This document shows positions 1 to 13,200 of a stretch of DNA of 64,000 nt, in pieces. Source of the DNA: Strigops habroptila (taxonomy: Eukaryota > Chordata > Aves > Psittaciformes > Psittacidae); NCBI RefSeq assembly GCF_004027225.2, contig NC_044283.2, positions 31,270,707 through 31,334,706 on the forward strand, written 5' to 3'. A model generated the notes under the pieces. It saw only the letters and a program-made list of their open reading frames with translations. It was not told where the DNA came from and made no database searches. Positions within the stretch are counted from its first letter, which is position 1. Each line of letters opens with the position of its first letter. A program made the position numbers and the translations under genes.

Positions 1-1091
1 CCAGAAACACAATCGTCTCTATTATATCTGTAGCCTATGGCCTGCTTGACAACTGCAACAATTCCAGTGGAGGCAGAACAGAGTGCTATGATGAGCAAAC
101 CACTTTAAATCATGCATTTATTTTTTACCTGCTGTCTCACCAGTATTTGTCAGAAACTTGTGGTCATTTTCTCCTTTATACAAAAGGTTGCATTACAGAA
201 AGTAGACACTTCACACTAAACCTTATTAAAAGATGAGGTTTGCTACTGCCATCTATTTTGACATGGTAAGCGACACTGAATTGCTAGCAGAATGCCGTGT
301 TCAGAGGTACTGGCATTTGCCCAGTGCAACTGCTTTCCAGAAGAGGTCCGTTTAACATTTATTTGTTCAGCTAATGCAAAGTAACCTAATATCTTCCTGG
401 TGTATGCAGACAAATAGTAAGGAGATGTGAAGCTTCTAAGGCCTGATTTCTCTTACAGCAAACCTTGAATTAACTGACAGATGTATAGTCTTTTAGAACC
501 TGAATTAATCTGTGTTTTACTTAACAGTAAGGAACAAATGCATGGACGTTTTCCACAGCAGCCTGGAAGTCATTATTTAATATACCTATAGCCTGCAAGT
601 TAAGCTGTGACTAGTCAACACTTTTTCCCTCTCTAGGCCTGTCATAAGCAGCAGTGCACACCAGCCGAGTTCTACGCTGAGCAGAAGCTTCCAGAAAGTT
701 GGCTTTAAGTATGGGAGTATGGGAAGCATACTCCCCTGAGAGAGTATGCTTCCAGCAGCTCATAAACTCACTGCAGGAGACACCTAAAAAAAGGTACCCT
801 GCAAAACAGGTAAAGGAAAAAAAACAAAAAACCAAAACCAAGAACCCACAAAAAAAGAATTCAAAAGCCAGGCACAGAAACAGGAAGCAATATTCACTTG
901 CAGCATCTAAGCAGAGAATCAGTAGGGCTGGTTCACACTTACTCTGGGGAAAACACAGGTGGTCTTGTCTTTGTCAAGAGTGACCCCTGACCTCCTTAAA
1001 ATACAGCAGACTTAACAGAATCAGCAACTCCATCTGCCTATCACAGCACATTACTATCATGGAGATAGATAAAACCAGTATGTCCACCTAC
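1..1091 (-). other. CNOT7: CNOT7 intron downstream of coding exon 5
   Basis: No CNOT7 C-terminal exon (expected to begin MFFEDHIDDAKY) and no other exon can be recognised here. The stretch is AT-rich with a short A-rich tract near 818-860. I read it as intron running out of the window. Confidence 0.7.
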
Positions 1092-1202
1092 TTCTCTCAT
1101 TTTGAAAAAGGCCATTCCTGTGAGTAAAGAATCAGATCCTGCCTGATGCTGTGGTCCTATCCTTTCCAGCTCTAACTGCTCAGCCACTTCTTGTAATCCA
1201 CC
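1092..1202 (-). CDS. CNOT7: CNOT7 coding exon 5 (residues 207-243)
   Basis: The acceptor is TTTTTCAG before 1202 and the donor is GTAGGT from 1091. It encodes [20 protein letters not shown] and onward to AFFKMRE, with the last two catalytic residues H225 and D230. The 111 bp equal 37 codons. Without splicing, the frame would add 16 residues beginning [10 protein letters not shown] and stop at 1041-1043, so a short isoform is possible but unproven. Confidence 0.96.
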
Positions 1203-4200
1203 CTGAAAAAGAAAACAATTGTGTTAACTGCTGAAAAATAAATTAAAGCACAAAACAGAACAGCTGTATTTGGGGCAAATCTGTTACACAAGTCAACCTC
1301 AGGCGTATTTTAACATTTGCACAGTAGCTGAAACAGGTATTATACTAAATAAATACACACCTGGAAAAATCAAACATTCAGTATCAATAGCAACATTAGA
1401 ATTCTATGTCAGTAGTGATTAAATAAAGCAGTATGAACAAAACTACTACTCCTTTGTGTTCCAGCTTCTTGATTAACCAGATGTTATTACTTTACAAAAC
1501 AACTCCTTTAAGATGTTGAAAGAACTGGCAATGCTGAAGAACAAAACCAGGTGCTCCTGTACTCCTATTTGCATGAAAGTTTAAAAGGTAAAAACATTGT
1601 TCTACAAACACAAGAATTCAAGTGCTTACAAATGAGGTGCCCATAAGCCTCCATGACTTAAGATATCCAGGCTTCCTTTGAAACAGGAAGACCTTTTTCT
1701 TTCCACTTACCTTTCAACAACTAAGGTGAGAGTTTTTCCACTTCCCCTCACAAAAACCAAGAGTATCCTTAAGTATCTAGCACACTACAGGGAGTCCAGG
1801 AAAGTGTTACACAGCAGGCATTTAGAAACCTGATGGTAAAGTCCAAAGAGGAAGAAAGCATCCACTCCATCTCTACAAGACATGCTACCCCTTGTGAAAG
1901 TTTGTTTTATCAGCTGTCATAAGAGGATAGGGGGAAAAAAAAATGCAAGAAAAATCCACTGCCTTGCAACTAGTTTTCCAAGATACTAAAATCCAACAGT
2001 ATAGGCAGCTTTTCCGTTAGAGATCCATATTTGTCACGTGTTGTAATGAAACCTATTTCTTATAAAAGTATTTAAACATCTCACATACAAAAAGGGAACA
2101 ATTCAAAATAATAATTGTCTCCTTTGAATGTTGATACATGGTGAAGCTACAAAGTTGCAAATCTATCTGCTCTTAAAGGTAAAACTTCTCCAGTTTTGAA
2201 GCAAACTTTCTTCCCAAAAAGCTTATGTGAAAAACTATTCCCTTAACTGCAAAGTGACTAAATAAATCTCTTGTTTATTGTTTGGGGATTATTACCCCCC
2301 AAATGGTAATAACCATTATGTTTGGAAGCAAGCCTGTCAGAATCTGTTTGGTTTTACACAGAACACAGAGCTGTTGAAGTACAGACATGCTATACTGTAA
2401 CTGCAGTCTTTTAATGCTGTAAACTACACCGTGAGCACATAATTTTGTACATAAATCCTTTTTTTTTTTTAAGTCATTAAAGCCATAAAGCTACTAGAAA
2501 CAGACTAAAGCATGTGCACATTCTTTAAGGTCTAGAAAGATCAAAAATGTAAAGACAAAATGCTTAGTGCTCCCATAAGCTTTGGAAGGGAAAAGAATGT
2601 TGCGCAGAGGCAGTGTTTTTAAAGAAAGACTGCCTAGTATTAGAGTTCACCTTTCCTTGCACTCTTAACCCATTTCAAGTACAGGAAGGGAAGCAATAAG
2701 AGGCAAAAGCATAACAATTACAGTTAAAACTAAGAGCGCAATAAAGCCTGATCTGAAAATGAGATCAAACATTATGGGAATCTCTGTGAATCTTATGGCA
2801 ACAGGTTTTGGGCCAGGTTTCTGTTTTGTTTAAAAAGATGGAAGCTTCAGTAATACCATTCTGAAGTTACACCTACAAACCAACCTAGTACTGGTATGGC
2901 TAATTTTATTCTAGCTTGAGCAGCAAGAATATAGTTTACAAAAGTTTAAGATAGTAAGTCTATACACTATCTGGTTAAGCTCTGAAGCTACCTAGTTTCT
3001 TTACGTGCTTGGATACAACATTTGAACACTGCAAACATGCTCGGTAATCTAACTTACACTAAAAAACATGCTGAGGGTTACTGGTCAGCAGAAAAAAAAA
3101 AAAGGCATCTCAGATACAAGCATGTTCACTGCTTTCAAACTCCAATACTAAGCTGTGAAGAGTTAGCAACAGCAGGTAGGCGCACACCCTTTCAAGGCAT
3201 CATTTTCTGCTCCCAAGCCCTCTACTTCCTCAAGCTGTGAATAAGCAGTGTCTCATCGTCAGGTTTTGCTAGCTGTAACACTATCTACTCTAGCTTAAAG
3301 TAACTTTGAGGAAAACACAAGAATAAAAATCAGTAGTAGTCATGCAGCAGCTGCAAGCTTTGGAATGCAGCCTTAGTAATTCAAAATTTACAGTAACTGC
3401 AGCCTACAGAAGAATGCTTTGAAAGTAGTGCTTTTAATGGTATATATCCATTTGTAAATATATCACACACTACTTGTGTGGAACTTCTCGGTCTATAACT
3501 GCAAAATAAAATTTGGTTGTCTCTGAAAATTAATAGACTATTGCGATTCTCTTTCAGGCAAGACTTTCACACTCCAGATAAGAACATTTTATTCTTAGGA
3601 GAGAAGGACAAATTCTTCCCGAATTTTCAGACCATCGGTCTTTCAAGAAAAAAGCCACAGACTGATTTACATAATCACACCACCACGGTCAACAGCAAAT
3701 GCAGCTCAAACTCTGGTTTCATGGCGCTGGTACCAGAATTTATTGTTCTGTACAAACTCCCATATAAAGAGCAAGTTTCCAACAAGGTTTATAAATCTAC
3801 CTTAGAGTTACCATTACTATCAAAAGGTTTGGAATTGTTTACATAGAACGATTTTTTGAGAACAAGCAGGAGTTTAACCTATAGTACATTAATATCCCAA
3901 GTTAACTCCCAACCTGCATGCCAGCAAAGTACATTCATGTCCATTTAAGTTAGAGTAACATACTGTAAATTCAGAAACTTAAAAACAGACTACTTAATTC
4001 CACAAAAAGAGCATCAAACAGCTTCCCAATCCTGAAGCACGTTTCTCTTCCCAACGCCAAAAACTCCTTTTTGGCTGTGTGGAGGCAGTGAGTGAGGGAC
4101 CTACAGCAAGTTAGTGACTTCCATATGAAAAGTAACTTAGACTAGTCAATAAAGGACAACTGCACAGCAGTTCAGTTCACTGCAATTTAATAAGAGATTG

Positions 4201-7200
4201 AAAGTGACACATTAGGAGACAGTGCATGCATTTTTAGAGTCACAAAACTGCATGTTTAGCAATTTGTTTCTGATAGCTGCTCTCGGTACAGTACAAGTCC
4301 ATCACAATTTCATCACTGGTAAATCTGGAGGGGTAGGGTAGTCCACATCCCTTCCCTGCTGTCATTACCAGTCTGCATGTTAGGTGACAGGATCAAGATT
4401 TACTGCAGGAAACTGACCTACATACTGAGCTCTGAAAAAAATAGTGTCACCCTTTTTCTTAAGGTTTGCTGAAATAAAACCTGGGAGGGTTTATCTTGTC
4501 TCCAAAAAAACATTAGCATCTCTAAACAATGAAGGTTACACAAAACTACATCTTAATGAAATGACAGGAAATATAATCCCCCTCTTCCCCAAACTCACTG
4601 GGAATGTCACCTCCGGAATGGTGACATTGTCACCTCTCCTACATCACTAAAGTTGGATTACACATTCTGGTTTTGGAAAGCATGTTGCGACCACTAAGAC
4701 ATCAGATTCTTTACTTTGTTTCACCAGGAGTGATAAAGTGAGGATGTTTTTTGTTTGGGGTTTGCCTCCCCTAGCCCTTCCTTTAAGACTCCTGAAGTTT
4801 ATGAACATTTAATTTTTTCTTCTGGCCCCTGTGGAGAAAAACTGTGTGTATGATGTTTGCTAATACTCGGCCATGTGCCCAGCTGATTATACCAATAACA
4901 GCTCTAGATGAACACAGGTAGGTGTATTTCTCTTTTTGACTCGAAGGGAGGTCTCCTTTTTCAACATTAATTCAATTAACGAAAGGATTCACACTATTTA
5001 CTTCCCACACAAGTAGGCTACTAAAGATTTACATGCTCTATTAGTTTATCTCAGAAAGAAACAGAGGACTATAAACTGCATGCAGATCACTGGTTCAGCA
5101 CGATGAAGCGGCAAGCCATCCCTTAGGATTTGGTTGTACTACAGTCAGTGTTCTTTTTCCTGCAGGTTCTCATTAAGAAAGCCTAGAGAATCGAATTACT
5201 TCCCATAAAAGCAGCAAGCCATTAACTGCTATGCACCTCCTTCCAGCAGCAGTCTAGACTCTTACAGTTTTTTGGCAAGTAAAGCTGTCCACAGTCCCCG
5301 TAGCCTCTTTCATTTGCTGTCTTCCCCTTCGCATACTTAGTTCCAGTTTCCATTCATCCTCCAGGCCAATTAAGTATCCAAATTTTATGCCTGACAGAGT
5401 AAGCCAATTAGTAGCCCCACTGGCTTGACATGAGATTAGTTTCTAGTACTGCTTTTTTTGCCTAGAAGTCACATGTTGTCCCTGAACATATGCTGTTGTT
5501 TATCTTTCCTTATGAAGCCATCTGAAATATTCTTCACTCCATTCCTCTTCCAAAGATAATTCCACAGCATCATCGTTGCAATTACCTTTGCCAAGATGAC
5601 TGCAGTCCTTTAGCGGACTGCACAATGAGGAAATAAAGAATATACAAAACCCATCAATTCTGATGGCTCAAAAAGTGAAGGATTAATTTCAAACATGGGT
5701 TTATCATCTGTCAACAAAGCCTGGGCACTGTAAATGCAGCATCAACATGCAATTTTTAACAGGTAAGCAGTTATAACAGTTGCAATGTGCTCCCACCTGC
5801 TTCTATCAATAGCCTTTAATATTAAATACATAAAGCTCGAGACAACAGTGCTTAATAGGTATTATCAAAGCAAAACCAGAAAATGGGCATAAAGAATTCT
5901 GTCTCCAAACACAAAATTTGTTCTGAGCCATTAGCAGGTACTTACCTTCAGATTTTTGCAGCTCTTCATGAGATACTTTACATCATAGATGACCGGGAAA
6001 AACAACCGCAGTATCTCAAAGAAGTCCAGCTCTTCTTCAGGTAAATTAGAGTTTGTCAGGATTTTGATTAGATAGCCAAAGTCATATCCACTGCAAATTA
6101 ATAACAAAAACAATATAAGCCAATAATTTAGAAGCATCCTTCTCACTTCCAACATCAAGACTTCATTACACATTAACAGGACACTTTGCTTAATTTCAAT
6201 GCAGTTAAGACTGACTCTTACGAAACGCTAAGCTTTAGTGTAAATGACCCTATTACACACCCCAGAGAAAGTATTTTAATTTAGTCTGAGCGAGGCCAAG
6301 AACACAAAGAAGCAAAAAGGTCTGCCTATAGGACTTCCTCTAAATCCTGAAACAAGGTAATGCTGCTGTGGCTTCATCTGAGAAGAACTTACACCAGAGT
6401 GTAAGAATAGAGTTTCTCACTACAAACTGAACAAGACAGAGACTTCTACAGTTCTTGAAATACAAAAGATTAAGGAGTTTCCAGAGCCAACACATGTTTA
6501 TGTCTGAAGGCAAGTTACACTCTCATCAACAAAGAAGAGCGGATTGTCTTTCAACTTCCCCAATTAAACCAGCACACAGTTAGACAACTGGAAAAAGATT
6601 ATAGACTATTACTCTGTTCTTGCCTCCAAAAAGAGTAAGTTGGAAAAACTTCTGTGTGTACATGTAAGTCAGCAGGAAGCAGCAAGATAATCTAGCAGTA
6701 CAGGTTTGGTAGAAGAAACTGAGATATTATAGTATGTATGTGGAACGAAGAATTTGGGAAGACTTCCTTCTTGAGAGCCTGACTGAAGAATGAGGACATA
6801 GGAACAAGGTGAGGCAGTAAAAGGGAAACCATATACTGTCACAAAGGGTTATGATAGGAAACATAGGGTTTAAAGCACAGGAAAGACAGATGTCAGGTAC
6901 TAAGCAGGACTAAATGCCACAACAAAAAGCAGTGATGCCTAGTTATTCTTTTCCCTAGGAAGACAGAAGTTAAAAGCCATGATCTGATCATGAATCTGAT
7001 CTGATCCCTTGCAGGACTGCCTGTGTACACATACGTACATACACTAGATGGGGGCAGATACGTTCTCTTCTTTGTTATTAGGTTTGCATTGAACCAAATC
7101 AGTTCCTAGATTTTACTGACATGCGATTTTAAAAACACCTGTACTAACAAAGATGATGAAAACACATAGCAGGGCTGCTTCTACTGAAGGCTGCACCAGC

Positions 7201-10200
7201 TCTGCTGCTTAAGGAACTTTTGTGTATAGCTGGGAGACAATTAAGTGAACTGACGGCTACCACAGACTCCAAATTCCCAGTGTAAGACTTCATGTTCATT
7301 CTTGCTTACATGAGGATCATCCCCAAAGGCAAGAATTCTGCAACTTGGTAAGTACTGACCGAGATCTTTATCTGAGAGATGAGCAGAATTAACTGAGAGA
7401 GTACAGAAGACAAATCAGTTACAAATAGGCACTGTAGTACTGGTCCTGTGGATATTTAGCACCCATAAAGACTGATGACTTCTGACGTAAGCTCAAGGCT
7501 TTAGCTTGCAAGTTCAATGTGAAGAGGATTGCTTTTTGTACCTTTCTTATATGACGGGGTTCTCTACATCATCTTATGATTTTCCAGACAGAGGGTAGAA
7601 AATATTGAACATACCGGGAATGAATTGAATGTTTGCTAGAAGTCCATTATTATAAGATATACAGAAGTAATGGACTATTGCAGCCCTCCCATGGGGGGTT
7701 TCCAGTACTCTATAAACAGGAATTTCATGTTGAATGAATCCTGCACTGCATCTGGTGCCTTGAAGCTGTGCTGGCAGCACTCCAACCTCTACAGCAGCAG
7801 CCACTGGCCAGGCGCAAAGAAGCCCAAGATAAATAAGGATTTCAGCCGAGTCTTATAAAGTAAGAATTTGAAATATACTTGGCAAAACAGTAGCTTGGAA
7901 GCTTAGTTTTATTAGATCACAGGGAGGGGAAGGGGGGAAGCCTGTACAAGCATAAAGCCTCTAGAGAAAAAAAATGAAAAAAGCCACGTTAGCAAAAAAG
8001 GCTGTTCAGAAAAATGCAGAAAGGGCTGTTCAGAATTAAGAAGACTTACTCCACTAGAGACGAGAGAGCTTATTAACTCACTGAATTCCTGACATTGGTC
8101 ATCCTTGTGGCTCAAATGTAATAGCTGTATTAAAACTTTTAAAGTGAAGAAAACAGTATTTGTGGTCCTCTTAAGGTTCTTGACTTCCCTCCTCTACCCA
8201 GAAGAATTATGTACATGACTGAATTACTATCAAACATACACTCTCAAACACTTTCAACTTCTATTAAGAAGGAAGTACTGTAAGAAAAGAAAGATTCATT
8301 TACTATTTGTATTGAGAGGGAGCAGGCTGTCATAGATCTGCAATTTTGATGAATTCCTCTCCCCCTTGGCGACTGTAGCAGATTCTTTCATTCCAGGATC
8401 CTCATGCATAAAAAGGAACATGGTATTCGAACAGTGGGTTTAACAGACATGATTGCTCTTCCACTGCATGACTACATTTCAGTCAGATATCTGCTCTGGG
8501 ATCCTAAGCCTGAGTTAGCTTTCGTCAGCTCAAACAAACGATGTCTCACATTTCTTAAGTTCCAGCTGCTTAGACTTAGTCCCATTGTGCTCATAACAAT
8601 CACCACAAACCACACTTTGCTAATCACAATTGCAGTATAAAAGCATTTACATAATCTTTGTAGTATACTTTTTTCGGGGTAATATGCTCCAGTCATCCAA
8701 GCTTACAGACATAAGGACCATCACTCCAATTCGAGACTAAGATACATCCAGTTCAAAAATTTTTGAGTGGCCACTGCTGCTGAATGCTGACAAGGGTAAG
8801 AAAGTCCACAATGAGCAATTTGGTAATTACATGCTCATTAAAGAACTTTTCTTCTAATCCTCTAACAGACAATTAGTGGTTGGTTTCTACCCTGAAGCAC
8901 ATAGGCTTCCTTTCCTTATAAAGCTTTCACTAGTCCCAATATAATCACCTAATGTTACTTAGTGCAGCTAACCACAATCCCTGGAGCCAGAAAGCTTTTT
9001 TCTTTTCTTTTTTTCACTGAACATGGACAGCTGTAGGCAACAAGACCATGGAAAAGATCAAAGATGCCTGTATTTCTTTCCCCTTCTTCCAGAAATTCAG
9101 ATAGCCAATTAACAATGAACTCTACTCAAGCACCAGCAGTCTCTGAAATAAATCAAAACCTGACAGACCTGAGAAAGCTTTAGTTTATTTTCTAACTGGC
9201 TAACAGAAATGAGCCAACAGATTCAATTTTACTAAAAACAGTTCGGCACAAATGCGTATTGAAATACAATAGCTTGGAACCTTCCCACTTCCAAAAAACA
9301 TCTGGGTTAAGAGAGAGGCATATCTGCATAGTGCCTCCAAAGGTAGATTGAGGAGGTTGCACACAAGTGGACACTCAAAGCTTCAGCACATCAGCCAGTT
9401 GAACATCCACAACAACAGTATTTGAGCTGTTCTGTTTTATAACTTGTTAGACTGCCAAGCACTCACAGCTCTTGACTGTGACAAGAATCAGAAATTCAGG
9501 GCTTCCCCCTCCTCTCTCAGCTCAAAATACATTTTAACACACACAAGATTTGAGTTGCTTATGAAGTTGTGATATATACAAGAATCAGTGACAGTGCAAA
9601 TGGTTCTTCACTTATGCCTGGCAGAGCTGCAGATCCACAGAGATTTGCCAGTAAGTAAGGAAGCCAAGGCAGCTACATCAAAATGCAGAGCTAAAAAGCA
9701 CAAAGCACACAAAGAAAGCTATTTTAGAAGCTAAGAACTTAGAAATAAACTACGTAAGAGTTCAAGTAAATCAAAGACTGGGAAATGAAACAAAACCAAC
9801 ACACAAGCTCACTCTGAAAAAGGAGTAATTTCCCTCTGCCCACTTCCTAAGATACTCATAAACTTGGAGGATTAGCAGTAACTGAAGCATTTTAAGGAAA
9901 CAGAACCAATAGCACAGTCAGCAACTATCAAGTACACCTTTTTTCAGTAGTAAAATAACTACTGCATGGAAAGCCTACATGAAACAAATTTAACAGAGCT
10001 GTCCTGTTGTTTAAGCTTCCACTGACAATCCATAATCACAGTCAACACAAGATATATTTAGAAACAGCTGTTTACTAATCTTTGTGGCACATTTTATGTG
10101 ACTCATGCTCATTTGTAGCTTTGTGCAATCTCAGCTTAACCCATTACTCCCAAGTTCGGTGCTCAAGACAATATCAACATACTCTATCAAGCACAAGAGC

Positions 10201-13200
10201 CTTTAAACAGTTTCTGACATCAAGCAGAGTTGTGGATAATCAGTGTTGGATAAACATTTACTGAAATAGCTGTTTAAGAGGATTTCTAAAGACATTTTCA
10301 GTGAAGTCTACAACAGCAACTCATTTTAGCACAGATGAAATTGGACTTTGATAAAGCCATTCCAAACACCTTCATAAGCTGCACTAGTAAAAACTGCATT
10401 ATTGCTCAAAGTTTGCACTACACTTCAACCAGCATGAGAGTCAGGAATCACACACAATCGATGTAATTATGCTTTAGAAAGAATCCCTAGTGTGGAAATG
10501 GTTCAGGTATTCTTTTGCTAGGATAGCTTACGCTGGACCCTTAAACTTACTAGGTGATATTGGAAAAACACACTTGTAGCTGTTAACTGCTTCTACGTGG
10601 TTGCTGATGTACCAGATACATGCGTAACACGCCTCCCCACCCCTTCTCCTGATCCACCCAGATTATTTTACTATAGTCAAGTGAGAATCAAAAATATGCA
10701 CATAAAAGCCCATAATAATGGGTTTAGGAAGCTGAAAGAAACATAATTCACTAATTCAGCCTTTGTAGTTCGACACAGTTCATGGCATTCAGTATTCTTC
10801 CCCCAAGGTGCTGCCACAGTAGCAGGATAGCAAGAGTAAGATTATTTTGGAGTCATATTGTGAGTAGAGACAGCTGCCAGTGGAAGATGGAGGCAGATCA
10901 GGTGACAAGCGTACTCAAAGAGGATCTCCCCTTTTTTTTTTTGTTAGCTGCCTTTTCCCCCCCTCCTTTTGGAAAGAAAGTCAGTCTAATACTTGCATTC
11001 TACAAAGCAAGTCAAAACGATGAACTCCACAACAGGCTGTTATATGCATCTTTCTTTTACTGTTTTACATTGCTTGCTGAAGAAATCCTTATTTGTCAGT
11101 TGGTTAAAAATATAAACACTTCTCTAATTCCATGTGACTCTCTCTTCAAGCCTCCCCTCCAAGATTTAATACTTAAGAATGAATAATTTCCTTTTTTTCT
11201 AATTTTGTCATCTAGATAATACTGCTCACCAATGCAGCATGCGTGATAAACAAGAATAAGACTGTAAGGAAACTACTAGACTAAGCTAAAATGTCTGCTC
11301 TACCTTTGTTGACCTGCTTAGCAGCCAGCATTTAAGATGTCAACCTGAGGGCATTACATAGCAACAAGCCATTAAAGCCACTGATGCTTGCAAAAAGTGC
11401 AAATTATCTCTGGCAGGTAGCTGACTACACAACAACTACTGCCTAAGTTTTAAGGTGTTAAATCTTATTAACGCCTGAAGGTCTTTTGTATCTTGACAGA
11501 TTCATAGAGATTTAGCATTCACATTTCTATTTCTACATCTTCTACTGGAAGATGTGCTCCTGTGATGGCATGAATAGTAAAATATATTCAAGGCTTTGAA
11601 TATAGAATCAAGGCTTATCAGGACTCTCCTTCCAAGACAGGTAATTTCAGCTGCCCAGATTACCAGGAGATTTAGAACAAATTTAAAAGTGCTTTATAGA
11701 ACTCTTCTCTGATAATTCTGCAGTCTCTCAATGAGACAAACTGCATTTGCTCAATAATTGCTTAGGAATAGTTTGCTTTTATCGTCGTTACAATTATTAC
11801 TTGCATGTGTGATATTAAAAGATACAATGCCACCTGCTGGCTTAGGAGATTCACGTTTTTCTGGTTTACAGTTTTCTGGTTACAGTGTAACCACCACCAC
11901 ACTCTATTCTAATACAAAATTAGTACTACAGCAGAAATACTTTCTAAGTCACACGAGATGTGAAATCCAAGCTCTAGAATTCAATAATCAATATCGAAAA
12001 CTCCAATCCTTAACATGCAGAATTTACCTATGAAAGGAAAGCCACTTGACCCCTTCACATAGTACAACTCCTGATGTCATAAGCAGTTCTGCGAAGTACT
12101 GCGTCTCAATTCCTTCTTCTTCATGCTTTTTAAACTGGATACCAGATGTTGTCAACAGTTCAATAGAGTCCTGGGCATACATATCTTCTCTAAAAAAAGA
12201 AAGAGGAAAAGTAAATTTCAAAATATACAAACCTCAGTGATTATAAACCTGGTATCATTTCTTTTTTTGATGTTCACTCAACAGACTTCACCAGCACAGA
12301 GCAGGAGCAACTTCATTTTTTTTCCCCGTGTTAATTTCAAAACAAACCATTTTCATAGCTTTTGGGAACCTTCACTAGCATTTCACCATTCCCAGCACCT
12401 CCATTCTCACCTCCTTCATAAAAAACTAGTTCCTAATCCTCTTCCCGTTACCTAGAACTCCTCTTTTGCAAATCTAAGGAAAGTGAATGTATGAATACAG
12501 ATATTTTATCGAATAAGATCTATTACTGGAGCTGTGACAAATGAAACATAACAGTTGAAGCCCTAACATGTTACATTATAGAACTAGGAACAGTACACTT
12601 CAGATCCCAATGCTGTATTCGTTCTGTGGATAATATTTTTCACATATTCTTATGATTTAAGCCTATGTAAATTTTTAGACATCAAAACTTCCTTCTCACT
12701 ACAACTGGAAATTAAGTCTTTGTTCCACCTAGTCAATCCTTAAAATCCAGGTAGCCTAACATTTTCTTTCTAAAAGACCATCTTCTAATAGCCATATTTT
12801 GGACCTAAAATTTAACAGGCTGGAAAAAGATTCCTTTATGCCTTGTTTGATCCCCTCTTATCCCTCTATTTATTCCCTTTACTACTAATATTTTTGTAAA
12901 GTCAGGGATTTTTGATGAAATGGATGCTTGGGTTTTTTCCCCCTAAAGTTTAACCTACCTAGAAGATGATACTCATATTACTGTCCACAACATAGTATTC
13001 TACAGTCTCTTCAGTGTACAGTTTTCAATTTTAATAAAAAAAAATAAAAAAACCCAACCAAGACAAATCACAGAAAATAAAACAGACACGACAACTAATA
13101 TATCAAACTTGACTACTAGATTCAGTCATAGACTTATACTCCTTATTCCTAACAGCAGGTCATCATTCATCAGAACTCAGAGATACATTCTCGAGACTGT

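Noticed and set aside
1-1091. CNOT7 final coding exon
   Set aside because: I looked for the minus-strand C-terminal sequence (MFFEDHIDDAKY... to the stop) and it is not there. The exon must lie outside the window.
10782-11186. 134-codon frame in a CNOT7 intron
   Set aside because: It contains low-complexity runs from a T/C tract, no recognisable domain, and no promoter or splice context.
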